Shown here: positions 59,057-64,000 of the stretch, piece after piece
Layout of the letters: the number at the start of each line of letters is the position of its first letter
Position numbering within the stretch: position 1 is the first letter of the stretch
Assembly (NCBI GenBank): GCA_030252795.1
Contig: CP127080.1
Span: forward strand, 1,810,501-1,874,500
Direction of reading: 5' to 3'
Length of the DNA: 64,000 nucleotides
Source: Porticoccaceae bacterium LTM1
GTDB taxonomy: Bacteria > Pseudomonadota > Gammaproteobacteria > Pseudomonadales > Porticoccaceae
Program-made: the position numbers and the translations under genes
The notes under the pieces: generated by a model
Told to the model about the DNA's origin: nothing
The model's input: only the letters and a program-made list of their open reading frames with translations
The model's database searches: none

Positions 59057-61588
59057 TTAGAGCCTATTTTTAACTTTACCTGTCGCCACAGCTTCCAAAG
59101 GATTATCCGGCCAGGGGTGTTTCGGATACCGCCCTTTCATCTCTTTTTTAACCTGTTCATAGCCGGTGCGCCAGAAACCAGCCAAATCCTGGGTTATTTG
59201 CAGTGGCCTTCTGGCTGGAGACAGCAGGTGTATCATTAATTCCACCTTGCCATTGGCAATTGTAGGTGTCTGCTGACAGCCAAACATCTCCTGCAATTTA
59301 ACCGCCAGTACCGGCGGCGACTGAGTATAGTCAATTTGAATATGTGAGCCAGATGGAACCTCCAATCGCAAAGGTGCCAGCTCATCCAACTGCTGTGGTA
59401 ATGGCCACGGTAACAGCCCCTGTAAAATTGATTTCAGGTCAAGCTGCTGAAAGTGGCTGAGTCGATTGATGTCATTCAGATAAGGAGCCAGCCACTCTTC
59501 CAACGTATTCAGCAGATTCGTATCAGATACATTCGGCCAGGGATCGCCAAGATTTTCTTGCAATAGCATCACCCTTGACTTCCACTGACGTAATTCGTCG
59601 TTCCACGGCAGTAATTTCAGGCCGCGATTGCGAACCAATTGAATCAGCGCCTCGGTTTTCGCCTCAATAGAAATAGTCTGTATCGGAGTCGCCTGCACAA
59701 CAATCGCACCAACCATCTTGCGGCGCTCTGCGACAAAACGCTCATCGCGGCTGACCCATTGCACAAATTCTTTTTCAATAACGTTAACCGCCAATTCATC
59801 ACTCAAAAGCGCGGGATCAAACTCAGCAGCCGAAAAAATAATATCACTGGAGAGTCCTACCCTACCGCCCAGTTCAGCGACGGCCAACCAGTCACAGCGG
59901 GAGAGGCTATCGTGCTCCGACAAGGTGGCAGTACGACCATTGCTCAGCAAGTAATTATTACCATTGCGACGTTTTGCGATTCGATCCGGGTAAGCGGCGG
60001 CAATTAACAACCCCAATGCCTGCAGTTCATCAAGATCGGCTTTTGACTGGTTTTTGCGACAGAATGATTGATAGCGCTTGGCTTGCTGCAAAATGCGCAG
60101 ACGCCAGCCTTTTAAATGTGCCGGACAACGACTGTCACCATTCAGGATCATTAAGCGAGTGGACAGATCTGCACCTTCTCTGCTGAGAGGGTCTCGCTCT
60201 GACATCAAAGCCGCCAACTGGCAAGCTAATTCCGATACACCATGAGCCATTCCCACCAAAAGCAGATGCGCCAATCTTGGATGCGCAGGCAAATTAGCCA
60301 TCTGCTCACCATGAGCAGTCAGTTGCCATCCACCTGCATGCGTTTGCTCAGCAGCTCCAAACGCCACCAGTAAATCACGAGCCTGATTAAATGGTCCACT
60401 GGGCGGAGGGTTGAGCCAAGCCAGCTCGTTGGGATCATCAATTCCCCAAGCAAGTAGTTGCAGCACCAGTGGTGCTAAATCCGCTTGAAGAATTTCCGGT
60501 GTAGATTGAGCGGCCAATTGCTGTTGTTGCTGTTCGCCCCACAGTCGATAACAGTGTCCCGGCCCCAAACGCCCCGCCCGCCCGGCACGCTGCACACTGG
60601 AAGCTTTGGAAATTCGCCGGGTCTGCAATCGCGTCATACCGGTTTGCGGATCAAAAATTGGCTCTCGCGCCAAACCCGAATCAACAACTGAGGTAATGCC
60701 TTCGATAGTCAAACTGGTTTCTGCAATATTAGTGGAAAGCACAATCTTTCGACCACCGCCATCACAAATCGAAATTGCCAGCTGCTGTTCAGAAAGACTC
60801 AAACCCCCGTACAGTGGCGCAATTACCGTATTTTTAAAATCTGTGCCTTCTAACCGCTCCGCCAACGCCTCAGCCACGCGATTGATCTCGCCTTGCCCCG
60901 GCAAAAAAGCCAACACGCTACCTTGATGCCTGGTTAGTGCTGTGCAGATGGCATCCACCATCGGACCGGTAATCGGCTCGTTGGGCTGACTGGGTGTGCC
61001 GTAGTAAACCTCGACCGGATGGCAACGTCCTTCGCTGGTAATGATAGGCGCATTGTTCATCAACTTTGACACCGCCTCACCATCGAGGGTGGCGGACATA
61101 ACCAACAGCTTTAGAGGGTCGTCGTCATCGCGAAACAACTCCCTGCCCTGCAGGGACAGAGCCAGGCCGAAGTCGGCGTCGAGGCTGCGCTCATGGAATT
61201 CGTCAAAGATTACCAGTGCGGTATCCGCCAGTGACGGATCGTCTTGTAGCATCCTTGTGAGAATGCCTTCGGTGATAACTTCGATTTTAGTGTTATCGCT
61301 GACTCGACTTTCCAGCCGAATTCGATAGCCCACCGTTTCACCCACCTTCTCACCCAAAGTGGATGCCATTCGCTCCGCTGCCACTCTGGCGGCCATACGA
61401 CGAGGCTCCAGCATCAGGATTTTTCGCCCCCTCAACCAGAGCTCGTTCAGTAGCGCCAAAGGTACGACGGTGGTTTTACCAGCGCCGGGCTCAGCCTGCA
61501 GAACAAGTTCATGGCGCTCACCCAATTGCTGGCGAATGTCATCAAGAACTTCGCCGATGGGCAGATTTGTGGTGAATGGTTTGGACAC
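59057..61588 (-). CDS. hrpB: ATP-dependent helicase HrpB
   Basis: The 843-residue protein is a DEAH-box helicase with QAEPGAGKTTVVPLALL (motif I), LEPRRMAARVAAERMA, FDEFHERSLDADFGLAL (DEFH), MSATLDG, and VQRAGRAGRLGPGHCYRLW. Helicase-associated and HrpB-specific C-terminal domains follow, ending in PWPDNPLEAVATGKVKNR. Its RNA substrate is not known. The DUF502 gene begins upstream on the same strand and ends 15 bp before it. Confidence 0.94.
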   Translation of the reverse strand: MSKPFTTNLPIGEVLDDIRQQLGERHELVLQAEPGAGKTTVVPLALLNELWLRGRKILMLEPRRMAARVAAERMASTLGEKVGETVGYRIRLESRVSDNTKIEVITEGILTRMLQDDPSLADTALVIFDEFHERSLDADFGLALSLQGRELFRDDDDPLKLLVMSATLDGEAVSKLMNNAPIITSEGRCHPVEVYYGTPSQPNEPITGPMVDAICTALTRHQGSVLAFLPGQGEINRVAEALAERLEGTDFKNTVIAPLYGGLSLSEQQLAISICDGGGRKIVLSTNIAETSLTIEGITSVVDSGLAREPIFDPQTGMTRLQTRRISKASSVQRAGRAGRLGPGHCYRLWGEQQQQQLAAQSTPEILQADLAPLVLQLLAWGIDDPNELAWLNPPPSGPFNQARDLLVAFGAAEQTHAGGWQLTAHGEQMANLPAHPRLAHLLLVGMAHGVSELACQLAALMSERDPLSREGADLSTRLMILNGDSRCPAHLKGWRLRILQQAKRYQSFCRKNQSKADLDELQALGLLIAAAYPDRIAKRRNGNNYLLSNGRTATLSEHDSLSRCDWLAVAELGGRVGLSSDIIFSAAEFDPALLSDELAVNVIEKEFVQWVSRDERFVAERRKMVGAIVVQATPIQTISIEAKTEALIQLVRNRGLKLLPWNDELRQWKSRVMLLQENLGDPWPNVSDTNLLNTLEEWLAPYLNDINRLSHFQQLDLKSILQGLLPWPLPQQLDELAPLRLEVPSGSHIQIDYTQSPPVLAVKLQEMFGCQQTPTIANGKVELMIHLLSPARRPLQITQDLAGFWRTGYEQVKKEMKGRYPKHPWPDNPLEAVATGKVKNRL

Positions 61589-61603
61589 AACAATTACCAG
61601 ATG

Positions 61604-62206
61604 TCAGGGAGTATCCGGGTTGCTTCCAAACAGCTTGCCGGTACCGGCGCCGCAGGCGATGATCGTGCGCATCATCTCTTCCACTTTGATCTCGGGATGC
61701 AACTCGACCTGATCCGGTTTCAGGTGGTACATCAAACCGGAAGTTGGGTTGGGGCCAGTAGGAACAAATACAGTGAAGTCACCATTGGGGTGGCGCGAAG
61801 TCACCAGAGCGGTGACAGAGGTCGGGCAATCGGTGCCAAACAATTTCACGAGCGCCACTTCACCACTGGCAAAAGGGGACGAGTCAGGGTCGCCAAAGAA
61901 CTGCTCCAGTGTTGCCTTGATCAAGCGATATCCCGGTGCCAGCTTCACCAGATAGCGGTCAAAACGGTTGTGAATCCAACGTCCGAGGCCGGTGGTAACA
62001 AACCCGCCTATCAGGAAGCAAACCACCAGAATCACGGCAATCACAATCAGGTGGCCTACCAGCTCAGGGAGACCCAAATTGTCTACCACCAGTGTGGTGA
62101 GCGGTCGAATCAGGTCGGTAACAAAGCGGAATACCCAGACAAAAGCGGCGGTCAATAAGGCCACCGGCAACAACACCATTACCCCACCAATAAAGATCTT
62201 CTTCAT
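61604..62206 (-). CDS. DUF502 membrane protein
   Basis: The 200-residue protein has two membrane helices (residues ~5-27 and ~50-75) and the DUF502 core PGYRLIKATLEQFF, ALVTSRHPNGDFTVFVPTGPNPTSG. ATG 62206 has AGGAAGGCGG upstream. The function is unknown; it probably forms an operon with hrpB. Confidence 0.88.
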   Translation of the reverse strand: MKKIFIGGVMVLLPVALLTAAFVWVFRFVTDLIRPLTTLVVDNLGLPELVGHLIVIAVILVVCFLIGGFVTTGLGRWIHNRFDRYLVKLAPGYRLIKATLEQFFGDPDSSPFASGEVALVKLFGTDCPTSVTALVTSRHPNGDFTVFVPTGPNPTSGLMYHLKPDQVELHPEIKVEEMMRTIIACGAGTGKLFGSNPDTP

Positions 62207-62284
62207 ACCGCCTTCCTGTTTGAGCACCATTATATGAATGGCTGCATTCTACCTTGATGTTCTGTTAAAAAAAGTTTTCCTTGC

Positions 62285-62317
62285 TTCAGAATTGGTTCAG
62301 GTTCGCGGGAGTAATCT
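62285..62317 (+). promoter_or_regulatory. Direct-repeat regulator site and -10 box before the glycine-zipper gene
   Basis: Two TTCAG half-sites (62285-62289 and 62296-62300) are spaced 11 bp start to start, the usual spacing for OmpR/PhoB-type regulators. A TAATCT -10 box follows at 62312-62317 with no -35 box, as in promoters activated by such regulators. The response regulator encoded at 63275 is the obvious candidate. Confidence 0.45.
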
Positions 62318-62365
62318 GCACACAACCTCACCAAACGGGTGCGGGATTGAAGAAGGAGAAATACC

Positions 62366-62860
62366 ATGAAAACTCTGACTATGCTGTTTGCCCTGATGGT
62401 GGCCTCTACTTCGGTAATGGCCGGTCCCCACCACCGCGATCGTGGTCATCACGTGGATTACGCTAAAGTAACCAGCGTAACCCCGATCTACGAATGGCGC
62501 ACCGAGCGCAGCCGTCGCCACTACAGTCGCCACGATGATCACCACGACTCCGCCACTGCCCCGGTTCTGGGTGCCATCATTGGCGGTAGTATCGGCAACG
62601 CTGTTGGCAACAACCGCAGCAGCAAGAAGGTTGGTGCTGTAGCAGGTGCGGTTTTGGGCGCTGCAATTGCCACAGATATTCAACGCCGCGACCACGATGA
62701 CGACTACTACGAAGCACGTCATCACCGCGACCATCGCTATCGTGTGATTGTGGGTTACGATGTACGCTATCGCTATCACGGTCGTACCTACTACACTCGC
62801 ACCAACTACGATCCGGGTCGCCGCATCAAAGTGCATGTTGACGTACGCCCCGCGCGTTGA
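62366..62860 (+). CDS. Exported His-rich glycine-zipper protein
   Basis: The 164-residue protein has a signal peptide (cleavage after SVMA, residue ~19), a His/Arg/Asp-rich stretch, a glycine zipper (residues ~68-105, LGAIIGGSIGNAVGNNRSSKKVGAVAGAVLGAA) and a Tyr/Arg/His-rich C-terminus. Glycine-zipper proteins of this kind (17-kDa antigen type) associate with membranes; the many His residues might bind metal. AAGGAG lies upstream of ATG 62366. It starts the locus that leads into PepSY, regulator and kinase. Confidence 0.82.
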   Translation: MKTLTMLFALMVASTSVMAGPHHRDRGHHVDYAKVTSVTPIYEWRTERSRRHYSRHDDHHDSATAPVLGAIIGGSIGNAVGNNRSSKKVGAVAGAVLGAAIATDIQRRDHDDDYYEARHHRDHRYRVIVGYDVRYRYHGRTYYTRTNYDPGRRIKVHVDVRPAR

Positions 62861-62901
62861 TGCAATAGCGGACAATTTCTAAACTTTAAAAGGAGCCTGA
62901 C

Positions 62902-63246
62902 ATGCTGCACATTTTTAAACATCTTATGCTGCGCATCAGGCTCCTGCTTGTTTTAATAATCACTGTCAGCGCATTGACCGCTTCCCCACTCGCCCTTGCC
63001 GATGTCAGCCGCGAACAGGCTGGTGCCATCGCTCAAAAACAGGTGGGTGGCAAAGTGCTGAAAATCACTGCTATCCAGTACAACAAAAAAGATGCCTTTC
63101 GGGTGAAATTGCTTAAATCCAATGGCAGCGTTACCCAAGTTATAGTGGATGCCAAGAGTGGCCGTGTGTATGGCGGCAAATCGTCTTCTGACGATAAAAA
63201 AGACAAGGGCAAGGATAAAAGCGACCGTCGTGGATATAGACGCTGA
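62902..63246 (+). CDS. Exported PepSY-domain protein
   Basis: The 114-residue protein has a signal peptide or anchor (residues ~1-34, cleavage near ALA-DVSR), one PepSY domain (VSREQAGAIAQKQVGGKVLKI to VIVDAKSGRVYGG) and a Lys/Asp-rich tail. PepSY proteins inhibit proteases or act as periplasmic sensors beside two-component systems. AAGGAG precedes ATG 62902. It lies 28 bp before the response regulator gene, in the same direction. Confidence 0.88.
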   Translation: MLHIFKHLMLRIRLLLVLIITVSALTASPLALADVSREQAGAIAQKQVGGKVLKITAIQYNKKDAFRVKLLKSNGSVTQVIVDAKSGRVYGGKSSSDDKKDKGKDKSDRRGYRR

Positions 63247-63274
63247 CTGGCGGTAACCAGCAAGGGCATAAACT

Positions 63275-63964
63275 ATGCGACTACTGATAGTAGAAGACGA
63301 GCCGCAACTGCTCAGCCAACTCCAGCAGTTTTTAACCAAAGACGGCCATGCGGTAGATACTGCAGACAATGGCGTAGATGGACTCTATCAAGGCCGTGAA
63401 TTCCCGTACGATCTTGCTGTAGTTGATCTGGGGCTACCCCAGCTCAGCGGTATCGAGATCATCAAAACACTGCGCAGAGAAAACAAAACCTTCCCTATTC
63501 TGATTTTAACGGCGAGAGGCAGCTGGCAAGATAAAGTGGAAGGCCTTGAAGCTGGTGCTGACGACTACCTGGTGAAACCATTTCACCAGGAAGAGCTTCG
63601 CGCTCGCATCAATGCGCTGTTACGACGTTCCAGTGGCCACGCCAGTGCTGAACTTCGTTTTGGCCCACTGGTAATTGATACCACAGCCAAGCAGGTCAGA
63701 GTGAACGGTCAGGCACAGGAGTTAACCAGCTACGAATACAATACGCTGGAATATCTTGCTCATCATGCCGGCAAGGTTATTTCACGAACCGAGCTCACCG
63801 AGCATCTGTACGCCCAGGATTTTGAGCGCGACAGCAACGTAATTGAGGTATTTATTGGCCGACTGCGCAAAAAACTGGATCCGAAAGGCTCACTAAAACC
63901 AATCGTTACAGTACGCGGCCAAGGCTATCGCTTTACTCTTAGCGCTGACGGTGAATCCGCTTGA
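63275..63964 (+). CDS. OmpR/PhoP-family response regulator
   Basis: The 229-residue protein has a receiver (residues 1-~118) with acidic pocket Glu7-Asp8, phosphoacceptor Asp51, Thr79 and Lys101 (DDYLVKPF), and a winged-helix DNA-binding domain (~127-225; ELTSYEYNTLEYLAHHAGKVISR and NVIEVFIGRLRKKLD). It resembles the PhoP/QseB group. Its TGA stop overlaps the TTG start of the downstream kinase frame. Confidence 0.93.
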   Translation: MRLLIVEDEPQLLSQLQQFLTKDGHAVDTADNGVDGLYQGREFPYDLAVVDLGLPQLSGIEIIKTLRRENKTFPILILTARGSWQDKVEGLEAGADDYLVKPFHQEELRARINALLRRSSGHASAELRFGPLVIDTTAKQVRVNGQAQELTSYEYNTLEYLAHHAGKVISRTELTEHLYAQDFERDSNVIEVFIGRLRKKLDPKGSLKPIVTVRGQGYRFTLSADGESA

Positions 63965-64000
63965 GCTGGCGAGTATTTTCCGGCTCCCTCAAAGGTCGGC
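63961..64000 (+). CDS. Probable sensor histidine kinase, first 13 codons only
   Basis: A TTG at 63961 overlaps the regulator stop (TTGA) and opens a frame reading SWRVFSGSLKGR to the window edge. A basic start before a first membrane helix is typical of the kinases paired with PhoP/QseB-type regulators. Identity is inferred mainly from position. Confidence 0.45.
   Translation, partial: MSWRVFSGSLKGR

Overview
This window is a chromosomal segment of a gammaproteobacterium. The evidence is the gene complement: PqiABC, QueF of the long type, AlaA, PdxB, EpmC, TusA, RlmM, YheU, GcvR, TrmL, FldB, two-domain MnmC, Bfr/Bfd, DbpA, ArfB, HrpB, and a small PA1571-family protein typical of the Pseudomonas side of the class. 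Five peptide-type carriers, an ECF sigma/FecR/TonB-receptor unit and many palindromic repeats fit a free-living, probably marine, proteolytic or polymer-degrading heterotroph (Cellvibrionales-like). The genus is inference. No prophage, CRISPR array, plasmid gene or complete transposase gene is visible.

Layout. 1-5.6 kb: end of an HD-GYP response regulator, a two-domain lysozyme-inhibitor lipoprotein, and pqiABC on the minus strand. 5.8-6.8 kb: a tRNA-Ser(GGA) gene embedded in tandem repeats on both sides, the most unusual structure here. 6.8-11.5 kb: nitroreductase, membrane adenylate cyclase, queF, yadGH-type ABC exporter. 11.6-12.1 kb: duplicated tRNA-Gly/tRNA-Glu pair with its promoter. 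12.3-25.5 kb: housekeeping genes (alaA, pdxB-exonuclease-epmC operon, tusA, rlmM, yheTU-like pair, gcvR, VIT1-like carrier, trmL, two flavodoxins, mnmC). 25.5-36.5 kb: five peptide-type carriers in a row, four MFS/POT-like and one OPT. Two adjacent POT-like paralogs have lost the ExxER proton-coupling motif and carry a duplicated leader.

36.6-41.5 kb: iron storage (bfr, and bfd under a Fur-box promoter), nfo, yigZ, yaeQ and two membrane proteins. 41.8-46.2 kb: a TonB receptor with STN domain, a FecR-like anti-sigma factor and an ECF sigma factor, forming a cell-surface signalling unit. 47.0-47.4 kb: a MITE-like element inserted into another repeat. 47.4-53.1 kb: yhiN, sprT, yaiL, a DUF3820 gene, a MATE exporter and dbpA. 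53.2-54.3 kb: inverted copies of a ~270-bp repeat around a small secreted-protein gene. 54.4-62.2 kb: kynA, recQ-arfB, a stand-alone GIY-YIG gene bracketed by palindromic repeats, rnm, hrpB and a DUF502 gene. 62.3 kb to the end: a two-component locus with a glycine-zipper protein, a PepSY protein, an OmpR-type regulator and the first codons of a sensor kinase.

The signals most worth a second look are the tRNA-Ser repeat locus (same architecture as E. coli tyrT/rtT, with a second repeat set on the 5' side that carries truncated tRNA 5' ends), the GIY-YIG unit with 15-bp perfect terminal inverted repeats, the paired POT-like carriers with NxxDC in place of ExxER, and the nested MITEs together with the TAGGGCCTG motif found at three gene stop codons.
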